Source: CALRGL01 sp964374035
GTDB lineage: Bacteria; Patescibacteriota; Patescibacteriia; UBA9934; GWF2-40-263
Direction of reading: 5' to 3'
DNA: 22,348 bases
Assembly: GCA_964374035.1 (NCBI GenBank)
Contig: CAYJWY010000019.1
Location: forward strand, 1-22,348
Positions 6,349-12,634 of the stretch are shown one piece after another (position 1 is the stretch's first letter; each line of letters opens with the position of its first letter). A program made the translations under genes and the position numbers. Below the pieces are notes generated by a model. That model saw only the letters and a program-made list of their open reading frames with translations, was not told the origin of the DNA and did no database searches.

Positions 6349-8972
6349 GCAACGTTCAGCAATTTGGATTACAAGCATCACCCGTGGATTTTATCTCCAC
6401 GGTCTCTCCCTATGTTGTCTATGTGGAGATGTTGCTTTGGGTTCTGGGAGTTGTGGCTGTCTGTGTGGCTGTTGTCTACCTTCTTCGAGCGATTTTTCAT
6501 TATCATCATCACTCAAGTAATGCGACGTTTAACAGCTCGACACTGCTCATAACCTTGCCGAAGTATAAACGTGCGTCGGAAGCGGATCGCGGAGAATCAA
6601 AAGAGGCGGTGATGGAAACCATTGCGATGGCCGAGACGTTTTTTTCATCCATTGGCGGTTTGAAGGCCGAGCGCGGTTGGCGTGCTTGGCTCATTTCCCG
6701 AAGTGATGAGTTTGCCTTTGAGATTATTGTGGAACATAAATTGATTAAGTTTTACATCACGGTTCCAGACACCTATCGTGTTCATCTTGAGCAACAGCTT
6801 TCCTCTTCCTATCCCGATGCGAACATTGATGAAGTTGAAGATTATAATATTTTTCAGTCGAATAGTGTGGTATTGGGGAGTTATTTGAAATTGAAACGTG
6901 AAAGTGTTTTTCCTATTAAGACCTATCGAAAACTTGATCGTGATCCGTTAAACGCGCTTACCAATACGCTTTCAAAAGTTCCGGATGGAGAAGCGGCGGC
7001 ATTTCAGTTTATTGTGCGTTCTTCGTACGGCACGTGGCGCAATCGTGGAATTGCGATTGCTTCTCGTATGCAACAGGGGATGAGCTTGAGTGAAGCGGTT
7101 TCCGGACACAAGAAAAAGAAATCAAATTTTCTGGAGGAAGCGGGTTTGAAATCTTCTGCGGACAAAGAGCCGGAAAAAGATTATCGTCTCTCGCCACAAG
7201 AGGAAGAGGTGGTGAAGGGTCTTCAAGAGAAGGCGAGTAAGGCTGGCATGGACGTGTGTGTTCGATTGGTTGTCTCGGGTCAAACTGCAACGAGCGCTTC
7301 GGCACTTCTGCAAAACATGTTGAGCGCGTTCTCGCAGTACAACATCTACGAGTACGGGAATTCTTTTGTGAAAGGATTGCCTCGTTTAAAGGAACGCTTA
7401 ATGGGACGTTTTGTACATCGGGCGTTCGACGAAACGCATATGACAACGCGTTTCAAAACAAAGCTGGTGAGCCGCTTTATTCATCGAACGTTCGATGAGA
7501 AGTACGCGATCATTTTAAACGCCGAGGAGATGGCCTCGCTTTGGCATTTGCCAACGCAGTGGACTGAGACGCCCAACATCAAGTGGCTCGGTGCACGTCG
7601 AGGTTCGGTGCCGGCGCAAGTGCCTCGTGGGCCTCAGGAGGCCGATTTTGAGCTGGGGTTCAATGTGTATCGCGGGGTGAAGACTCCGGTGTGGATGAAG
7701 AAGGCGGATCGTACGCGCCACATGTACATCATCGGTAAATCTGGTTCCGGTAAATCTGAAACCATCGCGAAGTATGCCGTGCAAGACATTGTCGCGGGGC
7801 ATGGCGTTGCGGTTGTGGATCCGCACGGCGATTTGATTCACCAAATTCTTGGACATATTCCAAAGAGTCGTATCGATGATGTTATTATTTTTAGTCCTTC
7901 TGATCTTGAGCGGCCGATGGGCTTGAATATGCTTGAGTGTCGCGATGATTCCATGAAAGACATGGCCGTGCAGGAGATGATCGCGATTTTTTACAAGTTG
8001 TTTCCACCCGAAATGATCGGCCCGATGTTTGAACATCACATGCGTAACGCGATGCTCACGCTCATGTCGGATCCTGAACAGCCAGGCTCGATCATCGAGA
8101 TTCCGCGCATGTTCTCAGACGCGGACTTTCAAAAGAAGTGGCGCGCAAAGGTGACGGATCCGGTGGTGATGTCGTACTGGGTGAACGAAGTGGACAAGAC
8201 GTCCGACTTCCACAAATCTGAAATGCTCGGTTACTTGATCTCAAAGGTTGGACGTTTCGTTGAGAACGAAATGATGCGCAACATCATTGGACAGCAACGC
8301 AACTCATTCGACTTTCGCGAGGTGATGGACAAGAAAAAGATTTTGCTCGTGAACTTGTCGAAAGGACAAACAGGAGACGTCAATGCGGAATTGCTCGGCC
8401 TCATCATCGTTTCAAAACTGCAGATGGCGGCGCTTGGACGCGCGGACATCCCCGAGGATCAACGTCACGACTTCTATCTATATATCGACGAGTTTCAAAA
8501 CTTTATTACAGATTCCATTGCAACGATTTTGTCTGAAGCTCGTAAGTATCGATTGTGCTTGATCATCGCTCACCAATACATCGGCCAGCTTGTCAAAAAT
8601 AACGATACAAAAATTAAAGACGCGGTATTTGGAAACGTGGGAACCATGTATACCGCGCGTATCGGTCCCGAAGATGTGGAGATTCTAGAGAAAGTGTACG
8701 AGCCGGAATTTTCTGGGTACGATCTCATCAACTCGGACAAATACACGTGGTACGTCAAGATGATTGTCGACAACTCGCAGATGAAACCGTTTACGATGAA
8801 TCTTGATGTGATTGGAAAAGGCAATAAGGAATTGGCGGAAGCGCTCAAGGAATTATCCCGACTGAAATTTGGACGCGATCGAACGTTGGTCGCCGCGGAA
8901 ATTCTCGAGCGTACGCAACTGGTGAAAATGGATGCTCCGCAGTCAGGTGTGTCAGGACTGACCCTTAAATAA
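6345..8972 (+). CDS. TraD/TraG-like type IV coupling ATPase
   Basis: 875 aa. One membrane helix at about residues 23-48 is followed by a histidine-rich stretch and a long N-terminal domain. The ATPase domain begins near 440, with Walker A GKSGSGKS at 464-471 after MYIIG, the VVDPHGDL segment, and Walker B YLYIDEFQNF with Asp715-Glu716. AHQYIGQL follows in the position of the TraD sensor region. These mark the FtsK/HerA-type TraD (type IV secretion, conjugative coupling) family. The substrate is unknown: there is no relaxase, VirB4 or pilus gene in the window, so DNA transfer is only one possibility. The start is GTG at 6345, overlapping the previous stop. RFVHRAFDE/RFIHRTFDE occurs twice 27 residues apart (about 355-390). 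The stop lies inside the repeat unit beginning at 8964. Confidence 0.88.
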   Translation: MSNVQQFGLQASPVDFISTVSPYVVYVEMLLWVLGVVAVCVAVVYLLRAIFHYHHHSSNATFNSSTLLITLPKYKRASEADRGESKEAVMETIAMAETFFSSIGGLKAERGWRAWLISRSDEFAFEIIVEHKLIKFYITVPDTYRVHLEQQLSSSYPDANIDEVEDYNIFQSNSVVLGSYLKLKRESVFPIKTYRKLDRDPLNALTNTLSKVPDGEAAAFQFIVRSSYGTWRNRGIAIASRMQQGMSLSEAVSGHKKKKSNFLEEAGLKSSADKEPEKDYRLSPQEEEVVKGLQEKASKAGMDVCVRLVVSGQTATSASALLQNMLSAFSQYNIYEYGNSFVKGLPRLKERLMGRFVHRAFDETHMTTRFKTKLVSRFIHRTFDEKYAIILNAEEMASLWHLPTQWTETPNIKWLGARRGSVPAQVPRGPQEADFELGFNVYRGVKTPVWMKKADRTRHMYIIGKSGSGKSETIAKYAVQDIVAGHGVAVVDPHGDLIHQILGHIPKSRIDDVIIFSPSDLERPMGLNMLECRDDSMKDMAVQEMIAIFYKLFPPEMIGPMFEHHMRNAMLTLMSDPEQPGSIIEIPRMFSDADFQKKWRAKVTDPVVMSYWVNEVDKTSDFHKSEMLGYLISKVGRFVENEMMRNIIGQQRNSFDFREVMDKKKILLVNLSKGQTGDVNAELLGLIIVSKLQMAALGRADIPEDQRHDFYLYIDEFQNFITDSIATILSEARKYRLCLIIAHQYIGQLVKNNDTKIKDAVFGNVGTMYTARIGPEDVEILEKVYEPEFSGYDLINSDKYTWYVKMIVDNSQMKPFTMNLDVIGKGNKELAEALKELSRLKFGRDRTLVAAEILERTQLVKMDAPQSGVSGLTLK

Positions 8973-9044
8973 TATCGACGCCTTGTAGCCGCAGGCTTTC
9001 CTAGTCCGCCATAGCTCTGAGCGACGGCGGGAGCCTGCGCGAAT
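8964..9044. repeat. Palindromic repeat unit interrupted by a 32-bp insert
   Basis: CTTAAATAATATCGACG followed by TTGTAGCCGCAGGCTTT (8983-8999), a 32-base insert (9000-9031), then AGCCTGCGCGAAT (9032-9044). Joining the two halves gives exactly the 30-base arm found intact at 9065-9094. The insert has inverted ends (CCGCC...GGCGG) and contains CCGCCATAGCTCTGAGCG, related to the modules at 5703-5738 and 11445-11472. The unit includes the last codons and stop of the ATPase gene. Confidence 0.92.
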
Positions 9045-9045
9045 G

Positions 9046-9134
9046 CTTAAATAATATCAACGCGTTGTAGCCGCAGGCTTTAGCCTGCGCGAATACCTCA
9101 CGAGATTCGCGCAGGCTAAAGCCTGCGGCTACAA
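9046..9134. repeat. Perfect 30-bp inverted repeat with 10-base loop
   Basis: Bases 9065-9094 (beginning TTGTAGCCGCAGG) are the exact reverse complement of 9105-9134 (ending GCGGCTACAA). Each arm is itself internally palindromic around GCAGGCTTTAGCCTGC. The preceding CTTAAATAATATCAACGCG (9046-9064) repeats 8964-8982 with two differences, making a tandem duplication of the interrupted unit. The RNA would form a long hairpin just before the next gene. Confidence 0.95.
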
Positions 9135-9151
9135 GACGGTAAAACATTTCT

Positions 9152-9754
9152 ATGTACGAAGACCAAGATACACAATTCCACTCCGAGCCGGACGCGCAGA
9201 TGCATGCGCATCGCCTGGAGACGGAGCAGGCGCGCTTGTTTCTTTCCGTTCAAATGCTCAAGCAAGTTCGCGAGAGTCTTGGACATGTGATTCAGTTACT
9301 CGAGGTGGGCGATACACGCGAGGCGCACACGCACATGCTTGAACTTGTGAGTTTGAAAAAAGAAATTGAACACACTTCCGGCATTCGCTCTGTCGAAGGA
9401 GTGTTCGACGGCTCTGTGATGGTTGGCTCGGACGGCGTGCGCTACACGGTTCCAACGAACTATGCATCGAAGTCGCGACTCGTTGAGGGCGATATTCTGA
9501 AGCTCTCGATCGGTGCAGACGGCGGCTACACATACAAGCAAATCGGCCCAGCTCCGCGCCAACGACTCGTTGGAAAACTTATGCACGATCAGTCCACAAA
9601 TGAACCCGTTGCCTGCTGTGGCGAGAAGAGGTATAAATTGCTCGGCGCATCCGTGACATATTTTAAAGGAACACCCGGAGACGAAGTTGTCGTGATTGTT
9701 CCGCGAGACGGATCATCGGCCTGGGCGGCTGTTGAAAATATTGTGAAGGCATAG
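9152..9754 (+). CDS. Conserved hypothetical protein with coiled coil and beta-rich C-terminus, upstream of dnaX
   Basis: 200 aa. The N-terminal 80 residues form an acidic helix with coiled-coil character (RLETEQARLFLSVQMLKQVRESLGHV then a second helix TREAHTHMLELVSLKKEIEH region). The C-terminal part has beta-strand pattern, with GVRYTVPTNYASKSRLVEGD followed by ILKLSIGADGGYTYKQIGP and a second strand-rich part EVVVIVPRDGSSAWAAVENI. I recall similar proteins in Patescibacteria, but no function. No Shine-Dalgarno is visible. A possible -10 (TAAAAC, 9140-9145) at the edge of the preceding inverted repeat would leave 6 bases to the ATG. It lies 52 bases before dnaX, so the two are probably cotranscribed. 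Confidence 0.8.
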   Translation: MYEDQDTQFHSEPDAQMHAHRLETEQARLFLSVQMLKQVRESLGHVIQLLEVGDTREAHTHMLELVSLKKEIEHTSGIRSVEGVFDGSVMVGSDGVRYTVPTNYASKSRLVEGDILKLSIGADGGYTYKQIGPAPRQRLVGKLMHDQSTNEPVACCGEKRYKLLGASVTYFKGTPGDEVVVIVPRDGSSAWAAVENIVKA

Positions 9755-9806
9755 TTGGGTCGCATGAAGGAAAAGATTGAGGAGAAGAAATAAGGGAGAG
9801 AAGAAC

Positions 9807-11417
9807 ATGGCTGTCATTTATCAAAAATATCGACCTGCCACATTTGCAAGCGTGACGGGGCAAGCACATGTGATCACGACGATCCAGAATCAATACGGTT
9901 CTGGATCGCTTGCACATGCGTATCTTTTTACCGGGCCACGCGGCGTTGGAAAAACCACAACGGCGCGTTTGCTTGCGAAGATTGTCAACTGCTTAGCGTC
10001 GAAGGATGGCGAGCCTTGCAACGCGTGTCCTGCGTGTGTTTCCATTACGTCGGGCCAAGCGCTTGACGTCTACGAGATCGACGCGGCCTCGCACACCGAC
10101 GTCGAGAACGTACGCGAGAATATTATCAAGAGCGTTCGGTTTGCGCCCAACATTTTGAAGAAAAAAGTTTACATCATCGATGAAGTCCACATGCTTTCGA
10201 CCTCGTCGTTCAATGCGCTTTTAAAGACGCTTGAGGAACCACCGGACCACGCACTCTTCATTCTTGCGACCACAGAAATTCACAAAGTTCCCGAGACGAT
10301 TATCTCGCGTTGTCAGCGTTTTGATTTCAAGCGCATCTCGCCAGAGGTGATGATTGCGCGTCTTGAGATGATCGCCAAGGAAGAGGGCATGACGGTCGAG
10401 CCCGAGGTGTTCGTCCAAATCGCCAGACACAGCGGTGGCTGTGCGCGCGACGCCGAGAGTTTGGTCGGCCAAATCTTTGCGCTTGGCGAGAAAACGATCA
10501 CGCTTGAGATCGCGTCGCTTGTGTTGCCAACGACCAACGCGCTTGTCATCGATGCGTTCATCAGAAGTCTTCTCTCAAAAGATGTGGCCAGCTCGATCAC
10601 CCAACTCAACGATGCCATCGATCAAGGCATCGACCTGGTTCAGTTTGTCGACGACGTGATTTCAAGGTTGCGAGACACGTTGCTCGAAACGATTTCCGGA
10701 CGCATTCCCCCCTTGCAAAGGGGGGATAAAGGTGGGTCTTCCGTCGTCGACCTTCGTTTCACCATCAACAAACTCCTCGAAGCCCGCAACGCCGCCCGCG
10801 GAGACTTTCTCCCACAGCTTCCGATTGAACTGGCGATCGTGGATGTGTGTGGGGTGCCATCAACTTTTAAGCCACAAGGGGTTGATTCGAGTCGACTCAC
10901 CATACTGCCTGAGCCTGCAGAGCCCAGCTCAGCTGGCGTCGAAGGCGCAGTCGCACTCAAAGACATTCCCCTTCGGCCACACTTCGCCAAGGTTTCGAGT
11001 GGCAAGCAGGCTCAGGGAGTATTGGAGGAGATCGAGATCACAGACTCGATCACGCTTACCGCCCCTGACCTCACCGTCGTCGAAACCGTCTTCGACACCG
11101 TCCCCGTCCTCAACATCGACGAAGTTCGTCGCAAGTGGCCGGAGGTGTTTGAACAAATCAAAGCATGCAATGCGTCGCTTCCGCTTTTTATGCATTCTTG
11201 TGAAGTTGGTGATGTGCAGGGTGATCGTGTTGAACTGACGTTTGAATATGATCTGCATGTTCAGACGGTGAACAAAGATAAGAATCGACTCCTGATTGAA
11301 AACGTTCTTGAGCGTGTGCTTGGACATGTTGTGAGAATCAAAGCGATTAAATCGAGCAAAGCTCCAGATCAAAATGTGCTCGATCTGGCTAAACAATTTG
11401 GTGGAAGCGTTACATAA
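9807..11417 (+). CDS. dnaX: DNA polymerase III subunit gamma/tau
   Basis: 536 aa. It is the AAA+ clamp-loader subunit that loads the beta clamp with delta and delta'. Walker A GPRGVGKT is at 43-50, the four zinc cysteines at 62, 71, 74 and 77, Walker B DEVHML from 125, and sensor 1 plus arginine finger in ATTEIHKVPETIISRCQRFDF. Domain III follows to about 330. The start is the ATG at 9807 with AGGGAGAG about 6 bases upstream. Two in-frame repeats interrupt less conserved parts: PPLQRGDKGG (from residue 301) and about 368-404 (PEPAEPSSAGVEGA to SSGKQAQG). The C-terminal 110 residues (WPEVFEQIKACNASLPLFMHSCEV region) form the usual tau/gamma tail. A nine-codon ORF (9764-9793) precedes it. Confidence 0.96.
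   Translation: MAVIYQKYRPATFASVTGQAHVITTIQNQYGSGSLAHAYLFTGPRGVGKTTTARLLAKIVNCLASKDGEPCNACPACVSITSGQALDVYEIDAASHTDVENVRENIIKSVRFAPNILKKKVYIIDEVHMLSTSSFNALLKTLEEPPDHALFILATTEIHKVPETIISRCQRFDFKRISPEVMIARLEMIAKEEGMTVEPEVFVQIARHSGGCARDAESLVGQIFALGEKTITLEIASLVLPTTNALVIDAFIRSLLSKDVASSITQLNDAIDQGIDLVQFVDDVISRLRDTLLETISGRIPPLQRGDKGGSSVVDLRFTINKLLEARNAARGDFLPQLPIELAIVDVCGVPSTFKPQGVDSSRLTILPEPAEPSSAGVEGAVALKDIPLRPHFAKVSSGKQAQGVLEEIEITDSITLTAPDLTVVETVFDTVPVLNIDEVRRKWPEVFEQIKACNASLPLFMHSCEVGDVQGDRVELTFEYDLHVQTVNKDKNRLLIENVLERVLGHVVRIKAIKSSKAPDQNVLDLAKQFGGSVT
10707..10725. repeat. In-frame palindrome CCCCCCTT-GCA-AAGGGGGG in dnaX
   Basis: Perfect 8-bp stem with 3-base loop, continuing into GATAAAGGTGGG. 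It encodes PPLQRGDKGG within clamp-loader domain III, a position where the family has a variable loop. The sequence is a classic dispersed C/G-rich palindrome. Confidence 0.8.
10908..11017. repeat. In-frame 110-bp repeat element in dnaX, sister of 5653-5767
   Basis: Starts CCTGAGCC and ends GGCTCAGGG, true inverted ends. It shares ATTCCCCTTCG, CCACACTTCGC and TTCGAGTGGCAAGCAGGCT with the intergenic element at 5653-5767. It lacks the module nested there, but has its own extra segment (about 10917-10937, AGCCCAGCTCAGCTGG) before CGTCGAAGG. It is fully translated as about 37 residues in the linker between the clamp-loader core and the C-terminal domain. Confidence 0.88.
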
Positions 11418-11420
11418 AGA

Positions 11421-11487
11421 AAAAACCACCCGTCGTGTGCCCCTCACCATGGCGCTTTGGCGCGTCGGTGACAGGGTTTTGGGTGGC
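11421..11487 (-). terminator. Terminator of the minus-strand gene, built around a repeat module
   Basis: Read on the minus strand, GCCACCC (11487-11481) pairs with GGGTGGT (11431-11425) and is followed by TTTTTTC. The loop holds the module at 11445-11472 (plus-strand CACCATGGCGCTTTGGCG...CGGTGAC), the same family as 5703-5738. In the plus direction there is no T-run after the stem, so dnaX has no strong terminator of its own here. Confidence 0.65.
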
Positions 11488-11536
11488 AGGCCGTTTCCAA
11501 GATGTGGATCAGGCAGTGAGGTAACGAAGCAGAGAA

Positions 11537-11815
11537 CTAGATCCGCGGTCGCACACGACTGGGCGGTCGACAGATGCGGCCGCGACGGGAGATCGGGCTC
11601 GGTCCTTCGCGATCGACGTGTGTTTCGGGTTTTTTGCGTCGAACGAAAATGATCCTGGGAAAACCGGCGTAGAGTCGTTGATAGGATGCGGCCCAAGCCG
11701 GATGCTTGCGACTTTCCTTGAAGTGACATCTGCGACAGTATCCATGAGACACTTGAGACGAAGCAGGATTGCTTCCCGGAAGATCGCGATCACAGACACA
11801 GCATACGAGCTTCAT
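11537..11815 (-). CDS. Small zinc-ribbon-like orphan protein
   Basis: 92 aa from the ATG at 11815 (MKLVCCVCDRDLPGSN). Two cysteine pairs (CCVC near residues 5-8 and CRRC near 27-30, inside SHGYCRRC) suggest a zinc-binding knuckle, as in small proteins with an SHGxCxxC signature. The remaining 60 residues are basic (RRKKPETHVDREGPSPISRRGR). A longer reading from 11845 is possible, but the promoter TTGACG-17-TACTCT (11874-11846) fits the 11815 start with a leader of about 24 bases. The promoter and the downstream terminator on the same strand make this more than a chance ORF. Function unknown; nucleic-acid binding is a guess from charge and cysteines. Confidence 0.65.
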   Translation of the reverse strand: MKLVCCVCDRDLPGSNPASSQVSHGYCRRCHFKESRKHPAWAASYQRLYAGFPRIIFVRRKKPETHVDREGPSPISRRGRICRPPSRVRPRI

Positions 11816-11845
11816 GAACTCTCTCTGGGAATGAATCCGAGGCAA

Positions 11846-11874
11846 AGAGTATCATGAGCACAAGATGTCGTCAA
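11846..11874 (-). promoter_or_regulatory. Promoter TTGACG-17-TACTCT
   Basis: On the minus strand -35 TTGACG (11874-11869), 17-base spacer ending TGA (extended -10), -10 TACTCT (11851-11846). Start codon at 11815. Confidence 0.65.
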
Positions 11875-11899
11875 GAGAATTGAGATGTTGATAACCATC

Positions 11900-12214
11900 T
11901 TAACTCATGAAAACGACATCCAGATTCAGACACCCGTCGAACAGGATGTGGTTTTCACGCGTGATGATGATATGTACAACCGCACGAACGATATCGACGA
12001 TTTCGATGGTGCCCTGCACGTGGCAAGGCGTGCCTTGCCAAACCCACGAGCCCAGACATCGACCGTTCTCATCGAACGTCACTTCGCCCGAACCGTTGTG
12101 GACTGTCTGAATGACCGCGACCGCACCAAATTTCAGTATCAGCGAATCCTTCCGTGCCACGTCCTGATTGTTGGATTCATCGAACGCTGAGTGAGTGCTT
12201 CCATACGTAAGCAT
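11900..12214 (-). CDS. Orphan protein of 104 aa
   Basis: Start chosen at 12214 (MLTYGSTHS) because AAGGAG lies 5 bases upstream; a Met six codons earlier would place that Shine-Dalgarno inside the gene. A promoter TTGTCG-17-TATCAT is at 12273-12245. The protein looks beta-rich with an alternating hydrophobic pattern (DSLILKFGAVAVIQTVHNGSG, then VDIVRAVVHIIITRENHILF). It includes GEVTFDENGRCLGSWVWQG. I do not recognise a family. The gene ends 26 bases before the -35 of the next minus-strand gene, with no clear terminator between them. Confidence 0.6.
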   Translation of the reverse strand: MLTYGSTHSAFDESNNQDVARKDSLILKFGAVAVIQTVHNGSGEVTFDENGRCLGSWVWQGTPCHVQGTIEIVDIVRAVVHIIITRENHILFDGCLNLDVVFMS

Positions 12215-12244
12215 ACCATCTCCTTCGTTCATCGAGCTGTTTGT

Positions 12245-12273
12245 ATGATACTCCTGAGAATTTTTTGCGACAA
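12245..12273 (-). promoter_or_regulatory. Promoter TTGTCG-17-TATCAT
   Basis: Minus strand: -35 TTGTCG (12273-12268), 17-base spacer, -10 TATCAT (12250-12245). The predicted leader to the ATG at 12214 is about 24 bases and contains the AAGGAG ribosome site. Confidence 0.55.
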
Positions 12274-12300
12274 GAGATTTTGGTGTTCCGCCCCTCTGGC

Positions 12301-12326
12301 GGCACGTCGTTCGCGAACGACGTGCC
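12301..12326. repeat. Perfect 26-bp palindrome
   Basis: GGCACGTCGTTCG followed directly by its reverse complement CGAACGACGTGCC, with no loop. It is followed by TGTCACCCCC, reminiscent of REP-type element ends. It lies in the gap between two minus-strand genes. Confidence 0.9.
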
Positions 12327-12341
12327 TGTCACCCCCGGCAT

Positions 12342-12364
12342 GTAAGGGAGGTGCCCTCCCTTAC
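12342..12364. repeat. Perfect 10-bp stem palindrome
   Basis: GTAAGGGAGG, loop TGC, CCTCCCTTAC. Sixteen bases after the 26-bp palindrome; the pair probably forms a single compound element from about 12289 to 12368. Confidence 0.88.
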
Positions 12365-12396
12365 CATCCCTCCGTTCGAATCCTTGTCCGTCCACG

Positions 12397-12435
12397 CAAG
12401 GAAAAACAACCGTCGATGACGATTGTTTTTCCTTG
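12397..12435 (-). terminator. Strong hairpin downstream of tRNA-Gln
   Basis: CAAGGAAAAACAA (12397-12409) pairs with TTGTTTTTCCTTG (12423-12435), then a C/A mismatch, then CGTC/GACG around a GAT loop. It starts two bases after the 3' end of the minus-strand tRNA, so it is probably the processing or termination hairpin. The T-run is inside the stem, so termination is not canonical. The pairing extends outward: see the tRNA-arm duplication in the findings. Confidence 0.6.
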
Positions 12436-12436
12436 G

Positions 12437-12507
12437 TTCCCGAACAAGGATTCGAACCTCGATTGCCTGGGCCAGAACCAGGTGTCCTGCCATTAGACGA
12501 TTCGGGA
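12437..12507 (-). tRNA. tRNA-Gln (anticodon CTG)
   Basis: 71 bases without encoded CCA. Acceptor TCCCGAA (12507-12501) pairs with TTCGGGA; the discriminator is A. The D arm is GTCTAATGGCAGGAC. The anticodon arm is CCTGG-TTCTGGC-CCAGG with CTG at 12475-12473, decoding CAG. The variable loop is CAAT. The T arm is CGAGG-TTCGAAT-CCTTG with one G-T pair. All four helices are complete. Confidence 0.95.
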
Positions 12508-12541
12508 GCGAAGCGAGTATCTTCTCACTCTTAGCGAGCGA

Positions 12542-12570
12542 AATTTATCACGAAGACGTAACATCGTCAA
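12542..12570 (-). promoter_or_regulatory. Promoter of tRNA-Gln, TTGACG-17-TAAATT
   Basis: Minus strand: TTGACG (12570-12565), 17-base spacer, TAAATT (12547-12542). The predicted start is about 28 bases before the mature tRNA 5' end. Confidence 0.6.
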
Positions 12571-12592
12571 CGATTCTTTGACGTTTGTGCCT

Positions 12593-12601
12593 TGTTATGA
12601 T
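12593..12601 (+). promoter_or_regulatory. Extended -10 TGTTATGAT
   Basis: TG-T-TATGAT upstream of the ATG at 12635, leaving a leader of about 27 bases that includes the Shine-Dalgarno GGAG (12623-12626). TTGACG at 12578 is too close (12 bases) to act as its -35. Confidence 0.45.
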
Positions 12602-12634
12602 GGGATACCAGCGTCCACAAACGGAGCAGTGAAC

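Noticed and set aside
9000..9031. Complete insertion sequence
   Set aside because: Only 32 bases with no transposase; a non-autonomous palindromic module at most.
10929..11729. 266-aa minus-strand ORF antisense to dnaX
   Set aside because: Overlaps the conserved dnaX C-terminus and a minus-strand terminator; composition is that of a shadow frame.
12342..12394. Plus-strand tRNA ending in TTCGAATCCTTGTCCGTCCA
   Set aside because: The T stem (CTCCG with CCTTG) does not pair and the would-be anticodon arm (GGGAGG-TGC-CCTCCC) lacks the conserved U33. It is a repeat plus an inverted tRNA-arm fragment, not a tRNA.
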